This document shows, in pieces, positions 9,540 to 21,579 of a stretch of 64,000 nucleotides of DNA (position 1 is its first letter; each line of letters opens with the position of its first letter). This DNA comes from CAVWUA01 sp963758025 (lineage in GTDB: Bacteria > Planctomycetota > Planctomycetia > Isosphaerales > Isosphaeraceae): contig CAVWUA010000006.1 in NCBI GenBank assembly GCA_963758025.1, forward strand, positions 1,309,679 through 1,373,678, read 5' to 3'. Under the pieces are notes generated by a model. The model searched no databases and had not been told where the DNA came from. It worked only from the letters and a program-made list of their open reading frames with translations. Position numbers and translations under genes: made by a program.

Positions 9540-9858
9540 GATCGGCCCCCGACCGATTTTTCCCCCGCTCCTGAGTCGGCCCCGGCCGACCTCCGTCTCT
9601 CCTGTCGCCATCGTTGACACGGGCTCCTTCCCGTTGAGTCCTGGCCCGGCCGTCCGCGCCCGCCGCGTGTTTTGCGCGGTCCCTCCGAGCCGCTGTCGTC
9701 GCCCCCTATTGTTACGACAATCCGTCCGATCGGCCAAGCCGAAGCCGAACCCTCCAGGAACCGGCCCGGCTGATTGACAGCCGGCCTCGACGTGCCTAAA
9801 CTTGTATCGTCATGCTGCAACCTTGCGCACCTTCTGAGGTCTCTGAGGAGCATCTCGC

Positions 9859-11244
9859 GTGGCGAAGAAGCCCTGGGGCGGCCGGTTTTCCGCCGGAACA
9901 GACCGTCGCGTTGAAGAGTTCACCGAATCTATCTCCTTGGACAGTCGGCTTTTCGAGCACGACATCCAGGGGTCGATCGCCCACGCGCGCATGCTCTCGC
10001 GCGTCGGATTGTTGACTGACGCGGAATGCGAACAGATTGTGCAAGGATTGTCGGAAATTCGCGCCCAGATCGATGCGGGGGACTTCCCGTTCGTGCTGGA
10101 GCGCGAGGACATCCACATGCACATCGAGGCCGCGCTGATCGAGAAGCTGGGGGACGTCGGGCGAAAGCTGCACACGGCCCGCAGTCGGAACGATCAGGTG
10201 GCGACCGACGCGAAGCTCTGGACCCGCGACGCCCTGGACGGCATCGACGCCGCCTTGGAGGCGCTCCAGCGGGCCTTCGTCGGGTTTGCCGAGCGGCACA
10301 GCGGGGTGATCCTGCCCGGTTACACCCACCTTCAGCGTGCCCAGCCGGTGCTGGCCCCCCATTATGCGCTGGCGTACGTCGAAAAGCTCGCCCGCGACCG
10401 TGGCCGCCTGGCCGATTGCCGCAAGCGGTTGAATGTCTTGCCGTTAGGCGCCGCCGCCCTGGCCGGGACGACCTTGCCGATCGACCGCTCGTTCGTCGCC
10501 GAGGAACTGGGCTTCGACAGCGTGGCGGCCAACAGCCTGGACGTCTCCAGCGACCGCGACTTCGTTCTGGAGTCGGTCTTCGTGCTGACGATGATCGCCG
10601 AGCACCTCTCCGGCTGGGCCGAGGAGTGGGTCCTCTGGAGCACGCAGGAGTTCTCGTTCCTGGCCCTGCCCGACACGGTCTGCACCGGCAGCAGCATCAT
10701 GCCGCAGAAGAAGAACCCGGACGTCTGCGAGCTGATCCGGGGCCGTCTGCGCGGGTCGTCGGCGCCCTGACGACCCTGCTGGTGCTGGTCAAGGGGCTCC
10801 CTCTGGCCTACAACCGCGACCTCCAGGAAGACAAGGAACCGCTGTTCGACGCCTTCGACACCGTCGGCGGCGTGCCTGGAGCTGGCCGCCGTCGTCGTCG
10901 AGGGGGCGAGCCTGCGGGCCGAGCGGATCGCTGAGCGGCTGGATGAGGGGTTCCTCGACGCGACCACCTTGATGGAATACCTGATCGGCCGGGGCATCCC
11001 TCAGCGCACGGCGCACCATCTGGTCGGCTCGCTGGTGGGCCTCTGCGAGCAGCGTGGCGGCCGCCTGGCCGACCTCTCCCTCGACGACTTCACCGCCGCC
11101 AACCCCTCGATCGGCCCGGATGTCTTCGGCGCCCTCGGCGTCGAACGCGCGGTGCGGGCGTTCCGTTCGTACGGCTCAACCGCCCCGGCGGAGGTTCAGG
11201 CGCAGTTGGAGCGCTGGAAGGAACAACTGGGCTCAGACGCATGA
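9859..11244 (+). CDS. argH: Argininosuccinate lyase, split by two compensating frameshifts
   Basis: The last step of arginine synthesis cleaves argininosuccinate to arginine and fumarate. The start is GTG 9859 with GAGGAG nine bases upstream. The first frame holds KPWGGRFSAGTD, the HTARSRNDQVATD substrate site and the GSSIMPQKKNP lyase signature, then breaks near 10755 after ELIRGRLR. The middle piece (RVVGALTTLLVLVKGLPLAYNRDL) is in another frame, and from about 10875 the first frame resumes (EYLIGRGIPQRTAHHLV). The summed length is 461 codons, exactly normal for ArgH, and residues are conserved on both sides of each break. I read the breaks as sequence errors rather than a dead gene, but the raw sequence does not encode an intact enzyme. 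Confidence 0.9.
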
Positions 11245-11456
11245 GCAAACCCGAACTTCGGAGCGTGCGATGACGTTCCACGTCACACTCGACCGCGATG
11301 TGGCACACAAACACAGGAATCAATCCTAGGGTGCCAATACCTCTCAGGACATAGAGTGCCACTGGTTTTGCCAGTGCCTTCCAATAGAAGGTCGCACAAT
11401 CACTCCGTTTGCTCCGCACGAATCACACGCCCTTTTCCCTTGAGTCAACGATTCCC

Positions 11457-12758
11457 ATGGACCACTTCCAGTACCGCAACGGCCAACTGTTTTGCGAGGA
11501 CACCCCGGTTGCCGACCTGGCGGACCGGTACGGGACGCCGCTGTATGTGTACAGCGCGGCGGCGTTCGTCGGCCGGCTGAAAGAGCTTCAAGAGGCCTTC
11601 GCCGAGGTCAACCCCTTGATCTGCTACTCGGTCAAGGCGTGCTCGAACCTGGGCATCCTCAAACTGATGGCCGAGCACGGCAGCGGGTTCGACGTGGTCT
11701 CCGGCGGCGAGCTGTTCCGCGTGCGCACGGCGGGGGGCGACCCCGGCAAGACGGTCTTCGCCGGGGTGGGCAAGACCGACGACGAGATCCGCGACGCCCT
11801 GCATGCCGGCGTCCTGATGTTCAACGTCGAGAGCGAGGCCGAGCTGGCGGCGATCGACCGCGTGGCGAAGGCCGAGGGGAAGGTCGCGCCGGTGGCCCCG
11901 CGGGTCAACCCGGATGTGGACCCGAAGACGCACCGCTACATCTCGACCGGCAAGAAGGAATCGAAGTTCGGCATGGACATCGACCGCGCCCTGGCCCTGG
12001 CCGAGCAGGCAAGGGGGATGTCGGGGATCTCGATGATCGGCATGCACATGCACATCGGGTCGCAAATCACCTCGGTCGAGCCCCACGCCAGCGCGGTCGA
12101 GAAAGGGGTCCAGATCATTGCGCAACTGCGCAAGATGGGTCATCCGATTGCGTGGTACAATATGGGTGGCGGATTCGGAATCAACTACCGGGGCCACGAG
12201 GCGCGGGAGATTGCCGAGTTCGCTCGGGTGATGCTGCCGGGCTTGAAGGAGACGGGATGCCGCCTGGCCCTGGAGCCGGGGCGGTCGATCGCGGGGAATG
12301 CCGGCATCCTCGTGAGCCGTGTGTTATATACCAAGCAGTCGGGTGAGAAGCGGTTCCTGATTCAGGACGCCGCGATGAACGACCTGATCCGACCGGCTCT
12401 GTACGAGGGCTTCCACCGGATCTGGCCGGTTCAGGTGCCCGAGGGCTTGCCCGCCCCTCCCGAGGACTGCGAGGCCGCGATTCCGGGGACTGAACCCTGG
12501 GACGTGGTCGGCCCGGTCTGCGAGAGTGGCGACTTCCTGGCCAAGGACCGCCCGCTGCCCCGCCTGGAGCGCGGCGCCCTGATCGCCACGTTCTCGGCCG
12601 GAGCCTACGGCATGGTCATGGCCTCCAACTACAACACCCGTCCCCGCGCCCCCGAGGTCCTGGTCGAAGGGTCCCACGCCCGGTTGGTTCGCCGTCGTGA
12701 GACGCTCGACGACCTGGTCCAGCAGGAGCGGGTCGGCCTGGAGCCGGCGGCGGGGTGA
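11457..12758 (+). CDS. lysA: Diaminopimelate decarboxylase
   Basis: This 433-residue PLP enzyme of fold III makes lysine from meso-diaminopimelate. The PLP lysine is in YSVKACSN, the phosphate-binding glycines in GGGFGINY, and HIGSQ, LEPGRSI and CESGDF (active-site Cys, Glu and Asp) are all in place. ATG 11457 is preferred; an upstream in-frame TTG at 11409 would add sixteen unconserved residues. The frame is intact, in contrast to argH just upstream. Confidence 0.95.
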   Translation: MDHFQYRNGQLFCEDTPVADLADRYGTPLYVYSAAAFVGRLKELQEAFAEVNPLICYSVKACSNLGILKLMAEHGSGFDVVSGGELFRVRTAGGDPGKTVFAGVGKTDDEIRDALHAGVLMFNVESEAELAAIDRVAKAEGKVAPVAPRVNPDVDPKTHRYISTGKKESKFGMDIDRALALAEQARGMSGISMIGMHMHIGSQITSVEPHASAVEKGVQIIAQLRKMGHPIAWYNMGGGFGINYRGHEAREIAEFARVMLPGLKETGCRLALEPGRSIAGNAGILVSRVLYTKQSGEKRFLIQDAAMNDLIRPALYEGFHRIWPVQVPEGLPAPPEDCEAAIPGTEPWDVVGPVCESGDFLAKDRPLPRLERGALIATFSAGAYGMVMASNYNTRPRAPEVLVEGSHARLVRRRETLDDLVQQERVGLEPAAG

Positions 12759-12844
12759 GCCAGTCGCCTTTTTCTGATCGAGAGACCGATCCCGCGCCCC
12801 ACAATCCCGCGTCGTTCCTCCTTTTGCGGGAGAGAGTTGAGCCC

Positions 12845-15156
12845 ATGCGTCGTACCGCGACCCCTCCTGAACGTGGCAAACGGATCATCGGGACCATCGT
12901 CCCGGCGACGTTGCTGGCCCTGTCGGCGCTCGCCGGAGCGGTTCCCCGCGCGACGCGCAGTTCAACGCTCGCGAGCAGTTCGAGGCCCCCGGGCCGGAAA
13001 GTTTCGCCAAGCAGCCCGAGACGCCGCTGGAACTGTGGGACGCGGTCGATTACCTCGTTCGCGTGGGTCTGGCCGACCAGGCGGTGCCGTACCTGAACGC
13101 CTTCCTCAAGAGCAACCCGCCGGACGACGTCCTCTTGCAGATCCGCGACCGCTACGGCGCCGGTTCCATGCTGCGGCTCCAGGATAACCCGGCGACGCGC
13201 GAGGCCGCCGCGCCCTTGCTGCGACTCATGGCCGACGCCGCCTTGCGCCAGGCACGCAACCCCGAGCGCATCCGCCGGTTCGTCGATGCGCTGACCCGGA
13301 GCCGCGAGGAGCAGGACTACGCGCTGGAGCAGCTCCGCATGGCCGGCTCGTACGCCGTGCCGTACCTGGTCGAAAAGCTCAGCCAGCAGGCACTCTCAGC
13401 CGAGGACCAGGCCCTGATCGCGCAGAACATGGGCCGGTTGAACCGCTCGGCGGTCCCGGCCCTGATCGCCGTGCTCGACGCGCCGGATGTGATCCTCGCG
13501 GCCGACGCGGCCGACGCGCTGGGGCGGATCGGTGATCCCCGGGCGATCGCGCCGTTGACCTACCCGGCGGCCCGTTCCGAGGAATCCGTGCTGACCGAGC
13601 CCGCACGCCGGGCGATTGCTCGCCTGACCGGGCGGTCGTACACGTCGCAAGCGTGGAGCCCGGTCCGCTTGCTGACGTTCGAGGCCCGCAAGTACCTGAC
13701 GCATGCCGTAGAGTTCCCGACCGACACCGTCGAGATCTGGACGTGGGAGGGGACCGCCCCGGCCCCTCGGACCGTCTCGCGGGGGGAGGCGGAAGGCATC
13801 CTCGGCCTGCGGTTCGCCCGCGAGGCCCTCACGCTCGACCCGACCTCCCACCCCGCGCAGGTCGCCCTGGTCAGTCTCGCCTTGCAGAAAGCCGCCGAGC
13901 GGACCGGGCTGGGCGGCTTCCCGGCACAGGACACGACTGGTGCCTATCCGGCCGCGCTGGCCGCCGGTCCGGCCGTGCTCGGCGACGTGCTTCGAGGGGC
14001 CCTGGCCGACGGTTTGTACGACCTGGCGGCCGTCGCCGCGTTCGTGCTCGGCCAGGTGGCCGACCGGGACGCCCTGACGGTCGATGGACCGTCGCACCCC
14101 TTGGTCGAGGCCCTGGCCGCTCCCGACCGCCGCGTGCGGTTCGCCGCCGCGCGGTCCCTGGTCGTGATGGCCCCCGGCGCGCCGTTCCCCGGTTCCAGCC
14201 GGGTCGTCCCCGTGCTGGCCCAGTTCGCCGCGAACCGGTCGATGCCCCGCGCCGTGGTGATTGACGGCGACGAGAACCGGGCCAACGAGGTCGCCTCGGC
14301 GGTTCGTTCCCTCGGCTACGAGACGCAGACGGCCCCCTCCGGCCGCGAGGGGTTCCAGCTTGCCGTGGACGCGGCCGACCTGGAAGTGATCTTCCTCAGC
14401 CCCGCCGTGCTTCAAGGCCCCTGGCGGACCTCGGACACGCTCCGGAACCTCCGCGCCGATGCCCGGACCGCCGGCGTGCCGATCATCTTCTACGGGGGCC
14501 TGAACGAGCGCGAGCGGCTCACGACGCCGCTCGGGGCCTACTCGCGGGTCGCCTTCCTCGTCCTGCCGACCGCCCCGCAGATCCTCGGCAACCAGCTTCC
14601 CCGGGAGCTGGAGCGCATGGGCGTGCGGCCCTTGTCGGACGAGGAGCGGCAGAGCCTCGCGCTGTACGCCACCGGCTTGCTCGCCACGATCGCCGAGCGG
14701 CCGGGCAGCCCGTTCAACCCCGACCTGGCGCACGTCGAGCCAACCCTGGCGTCGGCCCTGCTGCAACCCCAGACCGCCCCCGCCGCCGCGCTGGCCCTGG
14801 CGGACGTTCCCAACGTGGACGCCCAGCGCAGCCTGGCCGACACGGTGCTCGACCCGGGCAAGCCCGCCGGGCTGCGCGTGGCTGTCGCCGGATCGCTGGC
14901 GCGGAGCATCCAGCGGTTCGGGCCGCTGGTCAGCGCCTCGCAGGAGCGCAACCTGGCCCAGGCCCTGGCCGACGAACAGGAGCCCCAGTTGCGGACCGCC
15001 CTCTCGACGATCGTCGGCGCCCTGCGTCCCACTCCGCCCGCGATCGGCCGACGGCTCCAGAGTTACCAGATGCCCCTGCCTCCCGTGATGCCCACTCCCA
15101 ACGTCCCCGCCGCGCCCGACGCTGGCCTTCCCCAACCCCCCGAAAGCAACCCCTGA
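12845..15156 (+). CDS. Exported HEAT-repeat protein with an embedded pseudo-receiver domain, frameshift near 12950
   Basis: ATG 12845 starts a basic head and a hydrophobic segment (IVPATLLALSALAGA) typical of a signal peptide. The frame then shifts near 12950, since the other frame continues as RDAQFNAREQFEAPGPESF and joins the rest smoothly. The remainder, about 700 residues, consists of helical HEAT-like repeats (AVPALIAVLDAPDVILAADA, DALGRIGDPRAIAPL). Around 14250-14620 it carries a receiver-like domain: VVIDGDENRANEVASAVRS as the acidic pocket and LEVIFLSPAV where the phospho-acceptor strand should be, with Ser in place of Asp. It ends in a Pro-rich tail. This looks like a scaffold or binding protein outside the cytoplasm. 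Confidence 0.65.
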
Positions 15157-15223
15157 GAGACAATGCTTGCAATCATTTAGCCTTCGACCGGCGACGAGAT
15201 CAGCGACAGTTTTCGCGAGTTAT

Positions 15224-15252
15224 TTGTCCTTGTAGATATTACTTCATATTAT
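15224..15252 (+). promoter_or_regulatory. Candidate sigma-70 type promoter for the sigma-54 activator gene
   Basis: TTGTCC (4 of 6 to the -35 consensus), a 17-base spacer and TATTAT (5 of 6 to the -10 consensus) lie in an AT-rich island about 140 bases before the start codon. Fit and spacing are good for an otherwise GC-rich spacer. This is a prediction by eye only. Confidence 0.4.
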
Positions 15253-15395
15253 TCACATTAGTCCTTCGGGATTCGCGAGACCCTCTCCCCCTCGCGCCCA
15301 ACAGCCAGATCTGGCTGTGATCCGGCGTATGACGGGCTTGCTCTCGTCTGTCTGCTCAGACTCAGGATCGGAAGACTGGACCGAGGAGGGTCCAC

Positions 15396-16488
<1,093 letters not shown>

Positions 16489-16516
16489 GATCGGGAGAAG
16501 AGCGCACGTCAGCTTA

Positions 16517-17806
16517 GTACAACACCGCGGAGAAAGGGTCTCGAAATCACGCCGCCATGGGTTAATTATCCTCTGGAGGGGCCTCGATCCGCTCGCACTT
16601 GGCCATGACTTTTGCCACCGATTTCGTGCTCCAGTTGAACGGATGGGCCACTTGATTCCACTCGGCGATAAATGTCCGCAACCGCTCCGCCAAGGCGGCC
16701 TTGTCGGCGAAATCGGCGATCCGCAGCCGCTTCCGTTGCAAGATGCTGAACCACTGCTCGACCTGATTCATCCACGAGCAATGCACCGGCGGGTGATGGA
16801 AGACGAACCGTGGGTGCTGCGCCAGCCACGCCTGAACCTGCTTGCCCTTGTGCATCCTCAGGTTGTCCAGGACCACATGGATGGTCTTGACCGTCGCGGG
16901 GATCTCCCGGTTCAGTTGCTCCAGGAAGACGATGAACTCGACCTGCCGCTTCCGCTCGGCAGTCCACCCGTAGACCTTGCCGGTCCGCGTGTCGAACGCG
17001 GCGAACAGGTTCAACGCACCGCACCGCCCGTATTCGTGCTCGACGCGGACGGGCCGCTTGGGCTGTGCTGCCAGGGTCGGCGACGTGCGTGGTCGTGGCT
17101 GCAAGCTGGTCTTCTCGTCCACACACAGCACGACCTCGTCGTCGCGCAGCGGCCGGGTATACAGGTCGGAGATCTCCTGGACGGCCGCCGCGAACGCCTC
17201 ATCCCTGGGGATCTTGGGGGAGAGCCAGAGGTGATGCCGCCAGGGCTTCAAGTGGTGGTGCCCCAAGATTCGCCGGACGGTCTCCGGGGAGATACTCGGC
17301 ACCACGCCCTCGTCGGCCAGTTGACGGGCCATCTCTCGGCAGTCCCAGAGGGACAGGGAGCGGCCATGGTCATCGGGCCGCTCGCAGGCCATCTTGACCA
17401 GGTGCAGCGCGACCTCGGGGGGAAAAGACCGGCTTGCGGCCGGGACGAGGCTTGTCACGGAGACCGGCGAGCCCGAGGGCCCGATAACGCTCGGCCCACT
17501 TGCGGACGTGCCGCACACTCAGGCCGCAGAGTTGGGCGGCCTCCTTCAGGGTCTTGCCCTGCTCGAGCAGGAGCAGGGGGCGGCCCCGGCACGCCAACCC
17601 GGCACGGCAAGTCGTCGCCCGCTGCCAGTGCTCGATCTCGGCTCGGTCTTCCGGAGTCAGGGCGATGGTCAGGGAGGATTTGCGGCCCCGCATGGCGATA
17701 TCAAGGTTTCAAGGTGTGTGACGAAGAGAAGGAGACCCGCCAGCCGTCATGATCGGCCATCCGGCCGAAGTCGTCAATTCGTTACCCTTTCTCTGCGGCG
17801 TTGTAC
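16517..17806 (-). mobile_element. IS630-family insertion sequence, complete ends
   Basis: The element is 1290 bp. Its left end begins GTACAACACCGCGGAGAAAG and its right end, read inward, GTACAACGCCGCAGAGAAAG, continuing with shared GGGT. TA dinucleotides at 16515-16516 and 17807-17808 are the duplicated target, as expected for IS630. The right flank is inside drmMI coding sequence; the left flank is the end of the sigma-54 activator gene. Confidence 0.88.
16562..17693 (-). CDS. IS630 transposase, helix-turn-helix and DDE parts in two frames
   Basis: The N-terminal 85 residues (start 17693) hold a winged-helix/HTH region with TLKEAAQLCGLSVRHVRKWAE. At a run of four T and six C (reading leftward, near 17425) the frame must move +1 to continue as PEVALHLVKMACERP into the catalytic part. 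The DDE residues are in CVDEKTSLQ, HVVLDNLRMHK and NQVEQWFSILQ. The two parts sum to the usual length of about 375 residues. The shift could be programmed at the C run or be a homopolymer error. Confidence 0.85.
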
Positions 17807-17808
17807 TA

Positions 17809-19784
17809 AGGGATTCATCCGCTAAGGCGAGTTTCTGTACCAGAAGTAATTCCGGCACGAAATCGCTTGCTTCACGTATTTCGCATCGGTATTTCAGAGT
17901 TTTTTCGATTCGTTGCTCGATAATACCCCGGGAGAAATTTCGCTGCTTCTCGGGCTTCCAGTGAAAGCCGAGGATCTGCTCGCTTCGTCAGACCCACCAG
18001 CGAATCGCCGTATCGCAGGGCATGGTCGAGGAACGTGAAGGGGTGGTCCTTGGCCAGCGTCGCGAGCCAGAGCGAGAGCTTGGCCAGGTCGACCGCCATC
18101 GGGTTCCTGTCGACCCCGTAGAGGCAGCGCTGGGCGACGATCCGCCGGGCGTGGAGCAGCTCGTCCTCATCCGGCGGGATCTCGGGCACGCAATCGTGGG
18201 CGTGCCAGGCCTTGACCAGCTCGTCCGCCGAGCTGGCGGCAGGCCTCGACCAGGAACGCCCCCGAGCCCATCGCCGGGTCGCAGACCTTGAGGTCGAGGA
18301 TCTGCTCCGGCGTCGGCGATTCGCCCGAGTCGCTCCAGGATCGGCCGGAGCGTCGTCCGCACGATCGGCTCGGTGAGCGAGCGCGGCGTGTAGTGCGAGC
18401 CCGGACTTGCGGCGCTCGTCGCTCGGCTGGAGCACCATCGCCCCGGGCGGCACGATGCGCGGGCGTGGCCGCCTTCGGCCACCTTCTTCTCCAGGGCGGC
18501 GACGGCGTCCTCGGGCGTCTCGGCCTCCTTCAGCGCCGTCGCGGCCTGGCCGGTGAACTCCTGGTCGGTCTTCTGCTTGAGCCACTTCGCCCGCTCGGCG
18601 GGCTTCTGGGCGAGCAGCTCGTCGAGGTTGATCGTCGTCGGTGCGCCGTGGGCCTTCTTCGGCTTGATGGCGATCGACGGCCCTGGGCGACCTCGAGGTT
18701 GAAGCCCATCATCGTCTCGTAGACCGAGCCGATCTGCTCGACGTCGAGCGTCCGGTAGCTCAGCCGCTCGCCGCCGAGGATGAGCAGGTTGTGGAGCACG
18801 CGGAAGACGACGCCGTCGGAGACGTGCGGCGGGTCGGTCCGTTCGCCCGGCTGCCGCTTCGAGCCCTTCGGCCGCCCTTCCAGGAACGGGTAGCGGTCGG
18901 GGTCGAACAGATAGCCCTTCCGGGCCAGGCAGCTTCATCTCGCCGTGCCGTCCGCCGTCGTGGACCAGGCGGAAGAGCGTCAGGAGCTGGGCCCAGGCCC
19001 CGTAGCGGTGGTCCATCGTGTCGGTGTGCCGACCGGCGTCCTCGCGGAGCCGCTCGAAGAGGCCGGTCACCGCGTAGTACTTCTGGTAGACCTCGTCGCT
19101 GGAGAGCAGGTCGCGGTCCTCGGCGTAGAGGACGAACACGAGCCGCATCAGAGACCGTGAGCAGGCCCGCGTAGACGTGGTTCGGGTCGTCGGCGAGCAC
19201 GTCGCGGAGCAGATCGCCCCTTGCGCTGGTCGTCGGCCGACTGGAAGCCGCGGACCAGCTCGTAGAGCGCCGCGAGCACCTGCTCGGCGAGCTGGGTCGA
19301 GACGAGGTTCTGGTACTTGCGGCTGTCGGCCAGGATGGCGGGCAGCCGCTGCTTCGTCCGAGCGAGAAGAGCCGTTCCTCGCAGAGCAGCATGTGCAGGG
19401 CCGCGAAGATCGGCCGTCCGGCGACCTCGGTCATGTCCTTGACGTGGAACGTCGCGTGCCCGGAGGTTTCGCCCCGCGGCGCGTAGACGAGCCGGAGCTG
19501 CGTGCCGTTGGAGAGCAGGCCGATCGGCACCTGCGTCTCGCGCAGGAGCCGCTCGAAGCGGGACTGCGGGCTCGCCTGCCAGCGATGGTCGTCGGTTCGC
19601 GTGGCATCGAGGTCGAGCCCGGCTCCAGCGACTGGATGAGCATCATCCAGGGCGGCGTCTCGCCGGGCCTGGCTCGTCCTCGCGGACGGCGTAGGTCGGC
19701 CGGAGCGTCTCGTTGTACTCGGGCAGGGCGACTTCGAGCCCTCGGGGAGGGGACCGCCCGCCGGCGTGCCGACCAGATCGGCCG
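17809..19784 (-). pseudogene. drmMI: DISARM methylase DrmMI, middle part (after the IS4 insertion), 3' part lost
   Basis: Reading leftward through several frames one recovers GLEVALPEYNETLRPTYAV, then VPIGLLSNGTQLRLVYAPRG, FHVKDMTEVAGRPIFAALHM, MRLVFVLYAEDRDLLSSDE and the SAM-binding motif DPAMGSGAFLVEA, followed by GVDRNPMAVDLAKLSLWLAT and GFHWKPEKQRNFSR. This is the class 1 DISARM adenine methylase (type II/III-like). The frame reaches ALADESL and meets the IS630 end. The catalytic NPPY/F motif, expected further downstream, is missing together with the rest of the protein. Even without the frameshifts the fragment could not methylate. Confidence 0.85.
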
Positions 19785-21579
19785 CTTGTCCTTACCACAA
19801 CGTATGTCCAGTATCGCTGGTCTGATCTTGCCAATTCCACCTGTTTTTTGCTCCGATGCACCTGAGCCAGGGACGTGGAGAACCGGGGGGAGGAGGTCAT
19901 CACGCCGGAACACAGGTCACCCCGTCTTGGGGCCTCCACGCCGGCGGGCTGGGAGGGACACTCATGGACCTCATTCTCGACGACGGCGGCACGTTCGCAT
20001 GGTCTCGGGGACCGACGACGGCTCCGGTGCTTTCCACGCCGCTCGGAGGCTCACGCTCGATGAGCCTCATCCCGTTCACGGTCGTTCGCCCCAGAACTTT
20101 GAGACCGAGGAGGTCGATCCGTCTCCGTTGGGGGGTGTCCCGGGCCTCTCGACCTCTTGGGGTTGCCGGTGTGCCACGTGGCAGATCGACCCGGCGGCCT
20201 GGGCCACCACGCAGTTTTCCACGGCCCAACTGGGGGATCGTCGGCGCCCGGCACGGTTGGTGGCGCTGGCTCAGCAGATCGCGTGTGATCCCAGCTCCGG
20301 CTTGCCGCGTCAGACCGAGAAGTGGGGCGATCTGAAGGCGGCCTACCGGCTGTTGAATCGTCCCGAAGCCACCTTCGATGATCGCCGCGCCGCATTGGCA
20401 ACAGAGCCGCAGCAGGCCGAGCCGGGCCGGGTCTTGATCCTGGACGACACGACCGAGATCAATTACGGGGCGAAACGACAAGCCAAGGGCCTGAAGCCGG
20501 TCGGCAAGGGCACAGGCCGGGGGTTCTTGCTCCACTCGGCACTGATGGTCGAAGCCCACGACGAGTGGGTGGTGGGCTTGGCTGGGCAGGTGTTGTTCTA
20601 CCGCAAGCCTGCTCCAAGGGGGAAACCTGGCGCAGAAGCACAACGCGACCGCGAATCGGCCGTGTGGGGCCAGTTGATCGAACAAGTGGGCACGTCCCCC
20701 GCGACGGCCCAGTGGGTGCACGTGATGGATCGCGGCGCCGATGATTTCGAGGTCTATCGCCGGGCCCAGCGGTTGGACCCGATTGGGTGGGTCGCGTCAA
20801 GAGCCGAAATCGTCGTGTCCGCGATGCGGCCGGGCAGGAGATGCCCTTGTCCGACGTGCTGCGCACATGCCCGAGGCGGGCGGCTACACCTTGGATCTGC
20901 GTGCCCGTCCCCAACAGCCGGCCGCCGCGCCCGCCTGAGGTGGCCTTCGCCCCGGTCACGACGTTGGTCCCGCGCCACCCGGCAGACTCACTGAAAGCGT
21001 TGACGCCCCAGCCGATCTCTCAAGGGGTGGTCTGGGCCCACGAGGGGAACCCGCCGCCGCATGTGAAAGAGCCGATCGATTGGGTGCTGCTCACGTCGTT
21101 GCCGGTTCGCGACCTGGAATCGGCCATGGAAATTATTAGTTATTATGAGAAGAGGTGGTTGATCGAGGAATATCACAAGGCGCTGAAGACGGGCTGCCAG
21201 GTGGAAGGCGGCCAATTGCACACGAGCCACGGCCTGGAGGCCTTGACAGGCGTGCTGTCGGTGGTGGCGGTGCGGCTGCTGCAGATGAAAGAGGTGGGCC
21301 GCCGCGAACCGCACCGCGCGGCGCGGGACTTGGTGCCGGCCCGTTACCTGGAGTTGGTGCACCGTGCCCGCCACGGCCGTGGCCGCCCCGAGGATTGGAC
21401 GATCCGCGACTTCTTCCGCGGCCTGGCCGGCCTGGGCGGCTTCCTGGGCCGCAAGAGCGACGGCGAGCCTGGCTGGATGACGATCTGGAAAGGCTGGGAT
21501 GCCTTGTCCTGGATGCTCCGGGGCTCAACTGGCGGGACAACCACCGCACTCGTGAACGTACGTTGTGGGTAAAGACAAG
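19785..21579 (+). mobile_element. IS4-family (Tn5/IS50-like) insertion sequence inside drmMI
   Basis: The terminal inverted repeats are CTTGTCCTTACCACAACGTA on the left and, read inward, CTTGTCTTTACCCACAACGT on the right. They lie between two parts of drmMI that join in sense: DLPRFCTDVLGW upstream and ADLVGTPAGGPLPEG downstream. A 9-base target duplication is expected for this group. The flanking bases GATCGGCCG and GTCCAGCCG agree at only six of nine positions, so the exact edges stay open by a few bases. The length is about 1795 bp. Confidence 0.8.
20160..21572 (+). CDS. Tn5-like transposase, several frames
   Basis: The N-terminal DNA-binding part reads WATTQFSTAQLGDRRR and KWGDLKAAYRLLNRPEATF. 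Catalytic Asp residues are in VLILDDTTEINYG and HVMDRGADDFE. The YREK box is intact in YYEKRWLIEEYHKALK. The frame changes near 20795 and at least twice more between 20860 and 20940, where GGYTLDLRARPQQPA lies in one frame and EVAFAPVTTLVPRHP in another. The start is uncertain, as no good ATG precedes the homology. The stop codon lies in the right terminal repeat. As written the enzyme is not made in one piece. Confidence 0.8.

Noticed and set aside
10745..10880. Programmed frameshifting in argH
   Set aside because: Two opposite shifts in a housekeeping enzyme, no slippery heptamer, and many other genes in the window with similar breaks make sequence error far more likely.
13396..15135. 579-codon minus-strand frame opposite the HEAT-repeat gene
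   Set aside because: Composition is Gly/Arg/Gln-rich with no motif; the plus strand holds the repeats and the receiver-like fold.
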